A stretch of 64,000 nucleotides of DNA from Gammaproteobacteria bacterium (GCA_030429735.1 JAUIET010000004.1:248001-312000); one strand, 5' to 3'; counted from the stretch's first letter, positions 1 through 9,342 are shown. Notes: a model not told the origin generated them from the letters alone. Numbers and translations: made by a program.

Positions 1-1
1 G

Positions 2-175
2 CAAGAATATTTTGGTGCAGTCGGACAACTGGCAACAAAGGACCTGGACTGTGCACTCAGTACGGCTGCTGATAACAATGTTGAACTGCCAACCGCTGAA
101 TACTTGCGCGAGAGAATTGAAAAAGTATTTCTCGCGCAAGATGAATCCCGACCTGTGGCGCACGAGAAAGAGTGA
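2..175 (+). CDS. C-terminal end of a 3-hydroxyisobutyrate dehydrogenase-family NAD(P)-dependent oxidoreductase (partial)
   Basis: The window opens inside a reading frame that ends with TGA at 173-175; 57 codons are visible. The readable stretch KDLDCALSTAADNNVELPTA matches the helical C-terminal domain of beta-hydroxyacid dehydrogenases (3-hydroxyisobutyrate / 6-phosphogluconate type), where KDL marks the conserved substrate-side lysine region. The N-terminal Rossmann domain lies upstream of the window. The stop is 3 nt before the ATG of the aldehyde dehydrogenase, so it is very likely the preceding gene of the same operon. The substrate is unknown. Confidence 0.7.
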   Translation, partial: QEYFGAVGQLATKDLDCALSTAADNNVELPTAEYLRERIEKVFLAQDESRPVAHEKE

Positions 176-178
176 CTG

Positions 179-1642
179 ATGAATCCTGAAAACAGACTGT
201 TTATCAATGGCGAGCTGACAGCTGCGGTCAGTGGTAAGACCTACACAAATATTAATCCCGCCACAGAACAAGTGATCGGACAGGTTGCTGACGCTGGGCC
301 GGAAGATATGGATCGTGCCATTGCTGCAGCAAGAACTGCGTTTGACTCTGGAAGCTGGAACCGAAACCATGAGTTCAGGCTTAAATGCATCAAACAATTG
401 CAGCAAGGTTTGCAGGCTGAAATGGAAGACTTTAAACAGCAAATTTCTGCGGAAACCGGTGCACCACTCGGCATATGTGGAGCCGGCGGACCACAATGCG
501 AAATTCCGATCGGCTTTATTGACTTTACATTAAAGAATCTTGAGAGCTATTCCTGGAGCCGCGATATTGGAATATCCGAGATGATGGGCGGCAAAAGTCG
601 GCGGCTGGTGGAGAAAGAGGCGATAGGAGTAGTCGCCTGTGTCACTCCGTGGAATGTACCACTGCAAATTAATCTGGCCAAATGTATTCCAGCATTGGCG
701 GCTGGCTGCACCATCGTTCTGAAAGCGGCGCCCGATACGCCCTGGTCTGCAACGATGTTGGGGCGTATTGTGCATGAGCACACAGATATTCCTGCCGGTG
801 TGTTTAATGTTATCACCGCAGAAGATCCGGCAGAAGTTGGTGATCAACTGGTCCGTGACCCTCGGGTAGACATGGTCTCGTTCACGGGTTCCACGTCTGT
901 CGGCAAGCACATTATGGTCAGAGCGGCAGAAACAGTTAAAAAAGTGTTTCTGGAATTAGGCGGCAAGTCTGCAAACATTATTTTGGATGATGCTGACCTG
1001 AATAGCAGCCTACTGAGCACGCTTGCAGTGTGCTTTCATGCTGGGCAAGGCTGCGCTCTTAATACCCGGTTACTAATTCCTGGAAGCATGCAAACCGACG
1101 TTGAAGAGTTGTTGAAAACCTATTTCGGCTTTATCGAATATGGCGACCCATCATCCGAAAACCAGATAATGGGGCCAGTGGTGAATGCCAGACAACGCGA
1201 CCGAGTGTTATCTTATATAGAAGCAGGCAAAGCCGAAGGAGCGCGTTTGCTGCTTGGCGGAGGGACACCCGCGCACCTACATAAGGGGTATTACATAGAG
1301 CCAACCGTATTCGTAGACGTTACAAATGATATGCGTATAGCGCGCGAGGAAATTTTTGGTCCAGTGTTATCGGTGATCACCTATAACGATGACGACGACG
1401 CTGTTCGCATTGCCAACGATTCTGATTTCGGCCTGTCTGGCAGCGTGTGGTCCGCCAGTGAGCAAAGAGCGCTGGATGTAGCCAGGCGCATCAGAACAGG
1501 AACTATCAATGTAAACGGCGGCAATTTTTATGGGGCTGACGCGCCGTTCGGCGGTTACAAGCAAAGTGGCATTGGCCGAGAGATGGGCGTAGAGGGTTTC
1601 GAGGAATATCTGGAAACCAAGACAATTGCGATAGGAGCGTAA
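179..1642 (+). CDS. NAD(P)-dependent aldehyde dehydrogenase
   Basis: This is a 487-aa protein of normal length for the ALDH superfamily, which oxidises aldehydes to acids with NAD(P)+ in the cytoplasm. Visible marks are TPWNVPLQ near residue 160, the cofactor loop FTGSTSVG near 240, the general-base glutamate in ELGGKSANII near 259, the catalytic cysteine in GQGCALNTR near 292, and EEIFGPVL in the C-terminal half. Its ATG follows the upstream stop by 3 nt and its TAA is 1 nt before the next start, so it sits in a tight operon. The substrate cannot be read; the context suggests an aldehyde intermediate of lipid, terpenoid or steroid side-chain breakdown. Confidence 0.93.
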   Translation: MNPENRLFINGELTAAVSGKTYTNINPATEQVIGQVADAGPEDMDRAIAAARTAFDSGSWNRNHEFRLKCIKQLQQGLQAEMEDFKQQISAETGAPLGICGAGGPQCEIPIGFIDFTLKNLESYSWSRDIGISEMMGGKSRRLVEKEAIGVVACVTPWNVPLQINLAKCIPALAAGCTIVLKAAPDTPWSATMLGRIVHEHTDIPAGVFNVITAEDPAEVGDQLVRDPRVDMVSFTGSTSVGKHIMVRAAETVKKVFLELGGKSANIILDDADLNSSLLSTLAVCFHAGQGCALNTRLLIPGSMQTDVEELLKTYFGFIEYGDPSSENQIMGPVVNARQRDRVLSYIEAGKAEGARLLLGGGTPAHLHKGYYIEPTVFVDVTNDMRIAREEIFGPVLSVITYNDDDDAVRIANDSDFGLSGSVWSASEQRALDVARRIRTGTINVNGGNFYGADAPFGGYKQSGIGREMGVEGFEEYLETKTIAIGA

Positions 1643-1643
1643 A

Positions 1644-2465
1644 GTGAGCGATCTACTCGGGTACAGGAATCAAAATGTTGTTGTCACTGGAGCAGCATCC
1701 GGTATGGGCTTGGCAGCAAGCAACTTGCTGATAGACCTGGGTGCCAAGGTGTGGGCTTTGGACATTGCTGCTATCGATGTGCCTGAGGCACAGGCTATCC
1801 AGGTAGACATGAAAGACCCGCATGCAATTGATTCCGCGTTGCGGGAACTGCCTGAAACCATCGATTCGCTGTTTAACTGCGCCGGCGTGCCTAGCCCGCC
1901 ATTCTCTGCGCGTGATACTGTGCTGATTAATTTTTGTGGCTTGCGCTACTTCACCGATGCTCTTATCGATCGAATACCCGACGGGGGCTCGATACTATCG
2001 ATTGCTTCCACGGCCGGTATGGCATGGAAATCGAAGCTTGATAAGGTGCAAGAGTTTCTCGACCTGGATAATTCCTTTGCGTCCGCTGAACAATGGATGA
2101 ACGCGAATCCGGAAGCGTGCGCAGATGGTTATGGTTTTTCCAAGCAATGCATCATTGTGTACACCATGCGCAATGCCAAGCCCTTGGCCGCCAAAGGCAT
2201 TCGAATAAACTGTGTGTCGCCATCGCCCACCGACAGCGGTTTTATGGCAAAACTCAAGGGTGAGGGGAACATGCCGGATGAAGCCATTGACTTGTTTCTG
2301 CCGTCAAACGGACGTTACGCCAGTGGTACCGATATGGCCGAACCGATGGTGCTGCTCAACAGCCGCCTGGCTGGATTTGTCAGCGGTGTGAACTTGCCGA
2401 TCGACTACGGGTATTGCGCTGAAGTGTTTGTTGGCCAACGTGATAACTTGCTCGGGATTTCCTGA
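1644..2465 (+). CDS. SDR-family oxidoreductase, 3-alpha-hydroxysteroid dehydrogenase / coniferyl-alcohol dehydrogenase-like
   Basis: A 273-aa short-chain dehydrogenase starting at GTG one nucleotide after the aldehyde dehydrogenase stop. It has the cofactor motif TGAASGMG near residue 16, NCAG near 79, and the catalytic YGFSK near 163 preceded by SIASTAG. The short early region and the long insertion between the catalytic serine and tyrosine resemble the HsdA/CalA-type subfamily (3-alpha-hydroxysteroid or coniferyl-alcohol dehydrogenases), which is an inference from overall pattern. It probably interconverts an alcohol and a ketone or aldehyde, plausibly feeding the adjacent ALDH. Confidence 0.85.
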   Translation: MSDLLGYRNQNVVVTGAASGMGLAASNLLIDLGAKVWALDIAAIDVPEAQAIQVDMKDPHAIDSALRELPETIDSLFNCAGVPSPPFSARDTVLINFCGLRYFTDALIDRIPDGGSILSIASTAGMAWKSKLDKVQEFLDLDNSFASAEQWMNANPEACADGYGFSKQCIIVYTMRNAKPLAAKGIRINCVSPSPTDSGFMAKLKGEGNMPDEAIDLFLPSNGRYASGTDMAEPMVLLNSRLAGFVSGVNLPIDYGYCAEVFVGQRDNLLGIS

Positions 2466-2470
2466 CTAGT

Positions 2471-3733
2471 GTGGCCATGATGCCCCAAGGCCTGGAATCT
2501 TACAGTCGAGCCATGCTTGCCCAGATTGCTCGTGAGTATATGTTGCTCGGTCAATTGAACAGTCGCACAGGGTATGCTGCGCTGGCCAAGAATCACGGCC
2601 AGCAAGCCTACAAAGACACCGCAATCCACAACTGGATGGCCGCCAGCCCGGTGTACAGCAAACGCATGCAAACGGCCATGAGACTGACCGAAGGCTCCGA
2701 TGTTGAAGGCATTCTTAAAGGCTTGCAATTGGAATGTGGTTTGAGCCATCAGTATTTCGATGCCCACTTTAAGATGACTTCACAAGACGAAGGGTTCTTC
2801 TGGCTGGATCGTTGTGGGCCATTGCTTGATACTGAACCCCGTGGTGAGGCCGCCGTTAAAGTAATGTGCCACGATATAGAAGACCCAACATTTGATGCAA
2901 CGGCAGCGGCAGGCAACGCCAGGGCTCGTGTACGCCCCGTTCACAGGCCGCCTCGGGTACCTTCAGATCGTTCTCCTGTATGCCGCTGGCGAGTGTTTAT
3001 AGATCATGCCGCAGAACCGCGGAGTTTACCGACTGTCGCGGAACCAGTTATGGAAACCCGGCTTGCAAACACGCAAATCATGCGTAGCGAGCCTCGTGAG
3101 CCGGGCGGCCTTGATTACTACAACGGCCCGTTGTTTGAACAGCTGGAGCTGGAGCGATTTTCTCATCAGGCGCTGGCGCTGATCTGCAAAGAGCTGGGCA
3201 TTCAAGTTCATTTGCTGATTCACACTCTGGGACTTGCTGTTGCTGCGCGTTATGGCGATGCGGCGGTTGACGATATCACCGCTTTTCAAATGACAGGCAG
3301 CTGTTGGGTGGCCAGTGAACGACTTGCATCCTGTTTGGGGCATGCCGGCGGTGGTATAGATGCGGTTATAGCTATTCTCGATATTCATCCGGCGTTTCAG
3401 CCGCGTGAGTACATCAGCACGCGAGTAAAGAAAACCGGACCTCATAGCGCGACTTTGGAATTAGGAAACTGTGCGGCGAAAGAAGATGATGTCGTGTTTA
3501 GTTGGTTTAATCTACTGTTGTCAGGCCGTGATGAAGGCCTGGCCGCGCTCGTTCAGGGTATCGACAGTCGTGCAAGAATCGCACCTACTGAACGTGCACT
3601 TCAGTGGCAAGTAACTGTTGATCCTGACGCAATCCCCGCGGAGGCGCCACTTTCCGTACAAGTTGCAAAAGGCACACCACTGTCTAACTTCAAGCTGGAA
3701 AATCATATTGAGCTTTTGGATGTTACTCCTTAA
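2471..3733 (+). CDS. Uncharacterised conserved protein within a catabolic operon
   Basis: A 420-aa protein starting at GTG 5 nt after the SDR stop; an ATG two codons later is an alternative. I do not recognise a named domain. A block near residues 130-175 is rich in likely conserved residues: the stretch CHDIEDPTFDATAAAGN followed by RPVHRPPRVP and a Cys/Trp segment. I recall similar blocks in uncharacterised proteins of actinobacteria and proteobacteria with steroid or xenobiotic catabolism, but cannot verify this. There is no signal peptide or membrane helix, so it is probably cytoplasmic. The Cys/His/Asp/Glu cluster could bind metal. The C-terminal part, near 230-300, is hydrophobic and helical. 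Confidence 0.8.
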   Translation: MAMMPQGLESYSRAMLAQIAREYMLLGQLNSRTGYAALAKNHGQQAYKDTAIHNWMAASPVYSKRMQTAMRLTEGSDVEGILKGLQLECGLSHQYFDAHFKMTSQDEGFFWLDRCGPLLDTEPRGEAAVKVMCHDIEDPTFDATAAAGNARARVRPVHRPPRVPSDRSPVCRWRVFIDHAAEPRSLPTVAEPVMETRLANTQIMRSEPREPGGLDYYNGPLFEQLELERFSHQALALICKELGIQVHLLIHTLGLAVAARYGDAAVDDITAFQMTGSCWVASERLASCLGHAGGGIDAVIAILDIHPAFQPREYISTRVKKTGPHSATLELGNCAAKEDDVVFSWFNLLLSGRDEGLAALVQGIDSRARIAPTERALQWQVTVDPDAIPAEAPLSVQVAKGTPLSNFKLENHIELLDVTP

Positions 3734-3759
3734 GCAGATAGACACCGGGAACTTTCACA

Positions 3760-4527
3760 ATGCCAGACTCCTTATTCGATGTTAGCGGTAAAGTAGTAAT
3801 TGTGACTGGCGGCAGTCGCGGTCTTGGTAAGGCCATGGCCATTGAATTCGCCCGCCGCGGTGCCAGAATTGTGATCGCCAGTCGCAAGCTTGATGAATGC
3901 GAAAAGGTAGCAACGGCCATCCGTGAGGAGGGTGGAGATGCGTTGGCCCTGAGTTGTCATGTTGGCCGGTGGGACGGACTTGAACATCTTGTGCATCAGG
4001 TGGTCGCGCACTTTGGCAGAATTGATGTGTTGATCAATAATGCGGGCATGTCGCCTGTTGCGCCCTCTTTACTGGACACCAGCGAAGCTTTGTTTGACAA
4101 GATCATCGACGTCAACCTAAAAGGGCCGACTCGTCTCACGGCTTTGGCGGCCTCGCAAATGGCGTCTCAGGGAGGTGGTGGAAGCATCATCAACATTAGC
4201 TCAATTGCGTCTTACAAACCCACTCCCGTTACAACTATCTACAGTGCGGCTAAAGCGGGACTTAATGTGCTGACCGCGGCATCGGCACAAGAGTTTGCCG
4301 GCGCAGGCGTTAGAGTTAATTGCATTGTTTGTGGTACGTTTGACACAGACGCGGTGGCCGGCTTCGTGCGTAATGAAGAGACATTGCCGCAGGTGCTTGA
4401 GACTATTGCATTAAATCGCGTTGGCGAGCCGTCTGAAGTGGTGGGTGCTGCATTGTATTTTGCATCCAGTGCCTCCAGCTATACCACCGGCACTTGCATA
4501 ACCCTGGACGGTGGTGTTGCCCCGTAA
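3760..4527 (+). CDS. SDR-family oxidoreductase
   Basis: A classical 255-aa short-chain dehydrogenase with TGGSRGLG near residue 16, NNAG near 93, the catalytic SSIAS serine near 146 and YSAAK near 160, and a C-terminal TLDGG. An arginine after the glycine motif region (SRKLDE) suggests NADP(H) preference, which is an inference. It follows the 420-aa protein by 26 nt and closes the operon. It converges with the minus-strand gene ending at 4532, only 4 nt away, so the two transcripts probably overlap or share a terminator region. Confidence 0.9.
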   Translation: MPDSLFDVSGKVVIVTGGSRGLGKAMAIEFARRGARIVIASRKLDECEKVATAIREEGGDALALSCHVGRWDGLEHLVHQVVAHFGRIDVLINNAGMSPVAPSLLDTSEALFDKIIDVNLKGPTRLTALAASQMASQGGGGSIINISSIASYKPTPVTTIYSAAKAGLNVLTAASAQEFAGAGVRVNCIVCGTFDTDAVAGFVRNEETLPQVLETIALNRVGEPSEVVGAALYFASSASSYTTGTCITLDGGVAP

Positions 4528-4531
4528 AACT

Positions 4532-4942
4532 CTATACTCGTCGGAGCCAAACGAGCGGAATTGGCCGGTCAGTCTGTTCGCGATATTCGCGCTGATGATC
4601 GTTTATGTTGAAGATCATTGGCAGCAATGACTCCGCCTCTTTCCGGGGCAGCTCTTCAGCCACGGCGGAAAAACGATCGGTACCCAATTGGGCAATGCAT
4701 TCCGGCTTTGCTTTCAAATTGTAATACCAGGCAGGGTGTTTATCCATGCCACTGTTCGATGCCGACACTACGACGGAATCTTTGTACGGGTAGCAGCAAA
4801 TAGGCACTACACGCTTTGCGCCCGATTTACGTCCAACAGTTTCAAGCAAAACGCAATCGATATTACCCAATTTGGCGCCGAATCGGCCGCCGCTCGCGCG
4901 ATACAGCAGGCTATGAATCTTGCCGAAGTACTTCCAATTCAT
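4532..4942 (-). CDS. Deazaflavin-dependent nitroreductase-family protein (Ddn-like split beta-barrel)
   Basis: A 136-aa protein of the F420H2-dependent quinone/nitroreductase type (PF04075 family). It shows LLETVGRKSGAKR near residue 31 and HPAWYYNLKA near 69, both typical of the family. Proteins of this family bind coenzyme F420 or FMN and reduce quinones, nitro groups or enones, usually in the cytoplasm or at the membrane face. It sits 15 nt downstream of an LLM-class gene on the same strand, forming a two-gene operon of enzymes that in actinobacteria use F420. Whether this organism makes F420 cannot be seen here. Confidence 0.82.
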   Translation of the reverse strand: MNWKYFGKIHSLLYRASGGRFGAKLGNIDCVLLETVGRKSGAKRVVPICCYPYKDSVVVSASNSGMDKHPAWYYNLKAKPECIAQLGTDRFSAVAEELPRKEAESLLPMIFNINDHQREYREQTDRPIPLVWLRRV

Positions 4943-4957
4943 TGATGTACTACCTTT

Positions 4958-5815
4958 TTAGAAAAAGCGTTTAGCGAAGCTCTCAATTCTACGCTTCTTG
5001 GCGTCGATACTCGACAACATTGTGTGTCCGTCATCATCCAGAAAGTGGGTGCCGTTAACCATCGTGACGCCTGCCTCAGCAAGACGTTCATGCGTACCAT
5101 CGCCAGGATTTTTCACCCCAGTCCAAACGTCAAACGACTTGTTGACGCCGGCAGCTGATCCTCGAATCTCGTGCAGTCTTTCCAGTAATGGATACAGTTC
5201 CTGTTCTTCGTGAGTAACGGCCATCCAGCCATCAAAGCGGCAGGCACGGCGCATGGCGGCGTCTGAATATCCGCCAATCATGATTGGGACTGCTTCAGTA
5301 GTAGCAGGTGACATTTGTACAGCCGGCAGCTGGTAATATTTGCCGTCGTATTCGGTTATTTCGCCACTCATCAAGCGAGGCAAAATTTCAAGCATCTCAT
5401 CGGCGCGTTTACCACGGGTATGAAAGTTTTGCCTGACCATCTCAAACTCGGTTTTTTGCCACCCTACGCCAGCACCCAATACCACTCTATTGTTTGAAAG
5501 ATATGCCGCTGTAGACAGTGCTTTGGCAACAGACACCGGTTCTCGAAGTGGTAACACATAGATAGTGGTTAAAAACTGCAACCGGCTGGTGGCTTGTGAC
5601 AAGGCGGCGGCCAATACCCAGGGGTCGGCCCAGTGGGTATCGGGGTTCCAGAAAATCTCGCCGCTGTCGCGGTACGCATAGGCGTCCAGCTGCTGCTGGG
5701 TGGTCACCAGGTGATCGCCGTAAGATACACCGTAAAAACCCAGGTCTTCACAAAATTGAGCAAGCTCAATAATTTGATCCATTTCCACAAAGGCCAGCGA
5801 CTGCCAGAATTTCAT
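4958..5815 (-). CDS. LLM-class (luciferase-like) flavin/F420-dependent oxidoreductase
   Basis: A luciferase-like TIM-barrel oxidoreductase of about 285 aa. I start it at the ATG at 5815 (MKFWQSLAFVEMDQ), because LLM proteins normally begin with this beta strand; a TTG at 5920 would add 35 unlike residues. Readable family marks are YGDHLV, ATSRLQFLTTIYVLPLREP and GVGWQKTEFE. Members reduce or oxidise substrates with F420 or act as FMN monooxygenases. It is the first gene of a pair with the Ddn-like nitroreductase. A second, divergent LLM gene lies at 12798. Confidence 0.88.
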   Translation of the reverse strand: MKFWQSLAFVEMDQIIELAQFCEDLGFYGVSYGDHLVTTQQQLDAYAYRDSGEIFWNPDTHWADPWVLAAALSQATSRLQFLTTIYVLPLREPVSVAKALSTAAYLSNNRVVLGAGVGWQKTEFEMVRQNFHTRGKRADEMLEILPRLMSGEITEYDGKYYQLPAVQMSPATTEAVPIMIGGYSDAAMRRACRFDGWMAVTHEEQELYPLLERLHEIRGSAAGVNKSFDVWTGVKNPGDGTHERLAEAGVTMVNGTHFLDDDGHTMLSSIDAKKRRIESFAKRFF

Positions 5816-6039
5816 ACCGGTACCAAACGGCGAGTGTCGCTGTGTAGTTTGAACCAGAGGATATTGGTTGGCAATGTGTTGGATCGCACGAAGTAACCCT
5901 CTATTGTCCGCGAATCCCAATCAGCTAAAGAATAAATAACTAAGTTTGCGTTTATTTTCGTTCTATAGTTGCTTCGATTAAAGCTGGTAAATTCGCAAAT
6001 CCCCCACCATGTGGGCGTAACTGCAGGGCTGAAGAAGAC

Positions 6040-6807
6040 ATGTTACTGAAGGGCAAAGTAGGTTTGGTAACCGGTGGCGGCGATGGTATAGGCCGCGCCA
6101 CCTGTGTGATGTTTGCCAAGGACGGTGCCAAGGTTGCGGTTGCCGATGTACGCTTGGCTGCCGCCGAGAAAACTGTGATGATGATTCGCGACGCGGGCGG
6201 TGAAGCGATCGCTATTGAAGCGGATGTGGCCGATGAGACCGCTGTAAAAGCGATGGTTGACAAGACGGTAGAAACCTTTGGCAGGCTGGATTGCGCCTGC
6301 AATAATGCCGCTGGCGCCGGAGGCTTTAACCCGGTTCAGGAAGTAGAGGCCGATCGCTGGGACCATTGCCACAATGTGACGCTGAAAGGTGTATGGCTGT
6401 GTCTAAAGTATGAAATACCGGCGATGCTCGATAATGGAGGTGGGGCCATTGTCAATATCGCCTCCTTGTCCGGCGTTCGTGGTGAGGCATTACAAGCACC
6501 CTACAGCGCAGCCAAAGGCGGCGTGATTGCTCTTACTCGTACAGCGGCCGCCGAAAATGCACAAAAGGGAATTCGTGTGAACGCGGTGAACCCTGGCGGC
6601 ATTTTAACCAGGGCAATCAAGGCCTATTTCGAAAAAGTACCCGGCGCAAAAGAACATACGGCGGGTACACACGCGATGCGCCGTTTGGGAAAGCCCGAAG
6701 AGATTGCCGACGCGGTGTGCTATTTGTGTTCTGACCGTGCGTCGTTCATCACCGGGCATTCGCTCAACGTGGACGGCGGAATCATGGTTAACCCTCATAC
6801 GATTTAA
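6040..6807 (+). CDS. SDR-family oxidoreductase
   Basis: A 255-aa classical SDR: TGGGDGIG near residue 12, an acidic residue after the second strand (VADVRL) suggesting NAD(H), NNAAG near 89, SLSG serine near 142 and YSAAKGG near 156, then VNPGG and a C-terminal NVDGG. The gene is divergent from the LLM pair across about 220 bp, which probably holds both promoters, and is followed after about 70 bp by the DUF1214-type gene. Its substrate cannot be told. Confidence 0.9.
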   Translation: MLLKGKVGLVTGGGDGIGRATCVMFAKDGAKVAVADVRLAAAEKTVMMIRDAGGEAIAIEADVADETAVKAMVDKTVETFGRLDCACNNAAGAGGFNPVQEVEADRWDHCHNVTLKGVWLCLKYEIPAMLDNGGGAIVNIASLSGVRGEALQAPYSAAKGGVIALTRTAAAENAQKGIRVNAVNPGGILTRAIKAYFEKVPGAKEHTAGTHAMRRLGKPEEIADAVCYLCSDRASFITGHSLNVDGGIMVNPHTI

Positions 6808-6879
6808 GAGTTGTTCGCAACAAAAAATTACAATGCTTGGTCAACTGGATGACCATTGAAAGGGGAAGGTACGATAACG

Positions 6880-8289
6880 ATGGGTGATAAAAGTCAGCAG
6901 GAACTCCAGCAGATTGAGAATGATAAAAACGAACTGCGTGCCGCATGGGATGACTTGATCGACAATTTACAGGCCGCACGAGATGTGATCGATAGCACCG
7001 ACTTGCACGCACCAGAGCCCACGAGCCGAGTATTGGCGGAAGGCTATCGCTACCTTGCTGGCTTTGTTCACCACGGTATTGAGCGCACGTTCCACGCTGA
7101 TCCTGAGTTTCCAGCCTTTCGTAATGCGCTGTCTATATTTAACAAGTCGACCATCGAAAATGCAGACGCAATCTACTTCTACGCACCGATTGACGGTCGC
7201 AATCGCTATTTGGTCAGGGGTAAAGCCGCCGATTTTCGACATTGGCGGGGTGAACCTCGTGCCGAACACGGGCCTTACGCGCCGCAGTATCTGATTTTCG
7301 AAACAGCAAACGGTCCGATGGCGGGTGATACTGGGGACTTAAGTGAGCTGATTCCAGGGTTTCGTACAGGCTTCGGTACATTGGATACGGCCACGCTGCA
7401 AGTGGAGGCCAACGGTGAATTTGAACTTTTACTGGGCCCTGAAAAACCGCAAGGGTTTACCGGCAACTTTATCTGCACGGTCAAGGGGCCGAACAAACGT
7501 GACACCGATGCTGCAGACCGTTACGCGACATTCATCAGCGGCCGCCAGTTATTTTACGATTGGGAAAACGAAGAAGCGATTCCTTTGAGTATTACTAACC
7601 TGGATCGGGCAGGGGAACACCCTCAAGTACTGACAGCGGCGAAATGTGCGGATGAGCTGCGTCAAATGGGCGCGATTGTTAATGGTCAAATGCGCTTCTG
7701 GCTTGATTTTTACGATAAGGTTTTAAATGTTAATGGAAACCACGGCGGACCGGAGCAAGGCAAATACTTTTTTCCAGTGAATGGTTACAACAAACCCAAC
7801 TGTGCGTCCAGCGATACGGGTGGTGGCATGAGCACTAACGTGTATGCGGGCGGTTTATATGAGTTGAACGATGACGAAGCCTTGTATATTGAAGCACGCT
7901 ACACTGGTGACCCGGTCTATGTCAGCGTTCATCTTGGCAACTTGTGGGGTGAATCGCCCGACTACGCCAACCATCAAAGCAGCCTTAACTTGCATCAGAT
8001 GTACATGGGAGAAGACCGAGTGCAGCGTTGGATAGTGTCGCACCGTGACCCGGGAATACAAAACTGGCTCGATACTACCGGTCTGCCGCGCGGCTTCCTG
8101 TCACACCGCTGGGCCTATTCCCAGATTCCTCTCGAGAAAGATTGGCCAACCATCAAGGCTGAAAAGATTCGGTTCGATCAAGTAGGCAACTACATACCGC
8201 AAGATATGCCCAGAATAAGCTTGCAGCAGCGTCGAAAGATTATCAGTGTAAGGCAAGCGCACGTACAGCGGCGTTACAGGGTATTTTGA
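6880..8289 (+). CDS. DUF1214-domain protein
   Basis: A protein of about 469 aa. I start it at the ATG at 6880, about 10 nt after a GGGGAAGG ribosome-binding site; a TTG at 6856 overlaps that site and is less likely. The C-terminal segment with VSHRDPGIQNWLDTTG and a downstream HRW is typical of DUF1214, a beta-rich domain often paired with DUF1254 and found near SDR and hydroxylase genes. The N-terminal part is helical with alternating charges. There is no signal peptide or membrane helix. Function is unknown; proteins of this type often accompany steroid or terpenoid catabolism. Confidence 0.8.
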   Translation: MGDKSQQELQQIENDKNELRAAWDDLIDNLQAARDVIDSTDLHAPEPTSRVLAEGYRYLAGFVHHGIERTFHADPEFPAFRNALSIFNKSTIENADAIYFYAPIDGRNRYLVRGKAADFRHWRGEPRAEHGPYAPQYLIFETANGPMAGDTGDLSELIPGFRTGFGTLDTATLQVEANGEFELLLGPEKPQGFTGNFICTVKGPNKRDTDAADRYATFISGRQLFYDWENEEAIPLSITNLDRAGEHPQVLTAAKCADELRQMGAIVNGQMRFWLDFYDKVLNVNGNHGGPEQGKYFFPVNGYNKPNCASSDTGGGMSTNVYAGGLYELNDDEALYIEARYTGDPVYVSVHLGNLWGESPDYANHQSSLNLHQMYMGEDRVQRWIVSHRDPGIQNWLDTTGLPRGFLSHRWAYSQIPLEKDWPTIKAEKIRFDQVGNYIPQDMPRISLQQRRKIISVRQAHVQRRYRVF

Positions 8290-8594
8290 AGTGTCGTTCA
8301 TCAACGATGGAATATCAGTTAAAGCGTAAATCAAGTTTCTAGTGTATACTTGTCACATCCAGGAACTCCGTTCCGATCCTCTCCCGAGCTTTATCGCCCG
8401 CTAGTTCATCGGCTGTTATCTTTTCACGCTCTTGGCATTGTGCCAATGAGTCTTTGCCTGCACGATTTGATTATCAAATTGCGCCTTTGCGTGCGCCCTT
8501 TTTCTTAAAGCGCACAGCATACAACCGACTGCAGAGCCACCGGCCATTTATTCGAACGGCCGAAAGGTTTATCAACGAATTTTGGACCAAATAA
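8290..8594. other. Intergenic region upstream of the CDP-alcohol phosphatidyltransferase
   Basis: About 305 bp without a convincing gene. A GCGC-flanked short repeat followed by a T-rich run around 8481-8506 could be a weak terminator for the DUF1214 gene. A small inverted repeat with CGGCC at 8541 and GGCCG at 8558 lies just before the next gene. Neither is strong enough to call as a site. The promoter of 8595-9281 should lie here. Confidence 0.4.
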
Positions 8595-9281
8595 TTGAAC
8601 AAAAGCCAAGAAACGATCGCCAGCGATGAGCCATGCACTACCGCACGGCATGCCTCACAACCAACGATTCTGAATTACTGTAAAGACCTTCCGAACCTGT
8701 GCTCTTTTGCTGGTCTGGCGTGCACGGTTTGCGCTATCTATTTTAGTATCCTGGGTATCTACTACGCTGCAATGATTGGCATGGTGTGGGCTGTTGCGTT
8801 TGATTGGGCTGATGGGCTGGTCGCTCGAGGAATGCCCAATAGAACGGGCAACGAGCGGGCTCTTGGCGGGCAACTGGACGTCCTTATTGACATAGTTAGT
8901 TACGGGGTTGCGCCGGCAATTCTTCTGATGAGCTTCGGTAATTTCGAGCCTTTCTACGTGCTAGCAGCCTTTATTATGCTCGCGGCTAGCGCACTGCGGC
9001 TTAGCTACTTTGCAACCTACGGTCTAACGAATGATTCAAAGTACACTGGCCTTGCCTTGGATAACAATAATCTTATCCTGGTTTTTGTATTTCTGTTTGA
9101 AAGCATCGTTGGCGATGCCGCGTTTACAGCTATTCTTCTTGTCAGCTGTTTGCTACTGGCAGCGCTCAATGTTTCACAAATCAAAACGCCTAAATTTTCA
9201 GGTCATTCCGCAAATGTCTATCGTTTAGCAATCTATACCTTGGCAATTAGCTGCATTTATATGTGGAAGCTGTTTATGTGA
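8595..9281 (+). CDS. CDP-alcohol phosphatidyltransferase-family membrane protein
   Basis: A 228-aa membrane protein carrying the CDP-alcohol phosphotransferase signature: DWADGLVAR near residue 76, then a glycine and two aspartates in GGQLDVLID near 95, the metal-binding set D-x2-D-G-x2-A-R-x(n)-G-x3-D-x3-D. Several hydrophobic helices follow. The family transfers a phospho-alcohol between a CDP-linked donor and an acceptor alcohol. The spacing in the signature is longer than usual because of a GMPNRTGNERAL insertion, as in PssA-like proteins. The start is TTG with no clear ribosome-binding site, so the exact N-terminus is uncertain. The cytidylyltransferase gene follows after 61 bp, suggesting a shared pathway. 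Confidence 0.85.
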   Translation: MNKSQETIASDEPCTTARHASQPTILNYCKDLPNLCSFAGLACTVCAIYFSILGIYYAAMIGMVWAVAFDWADGLVARGMPNRTGNERALGGQLDVLIDIVSYGVAPAILLMSFGNFEPFYVLAAFIMLAASALRLSYFATYGLTNDSKYTGLALDNNNLILVFVFLFESIVGDAAFTAILLVSCLLLAALNVSQIKTPKFSGHSANVYRLAIYTLAISCIYMWKLFM

Positions 9282-9342
9282 ATTAAAAGGTCTGCGCGTT
9301 GGGCCAAAAAACAATCTTATTGGTACGGAGTGAAAAGATTCA

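Noticed and set aside
4618-4945. Plus-strand frames opposite the Ddn-like gene
   Set aside because: They are antisense shadows of a gene with clear family motifs.
4958-5920. TTG start at 5920 for the LLM gene
   Set aside because: The extra 35 residues do not fit the family, whose first strand begins at the internal ATG at 5815.
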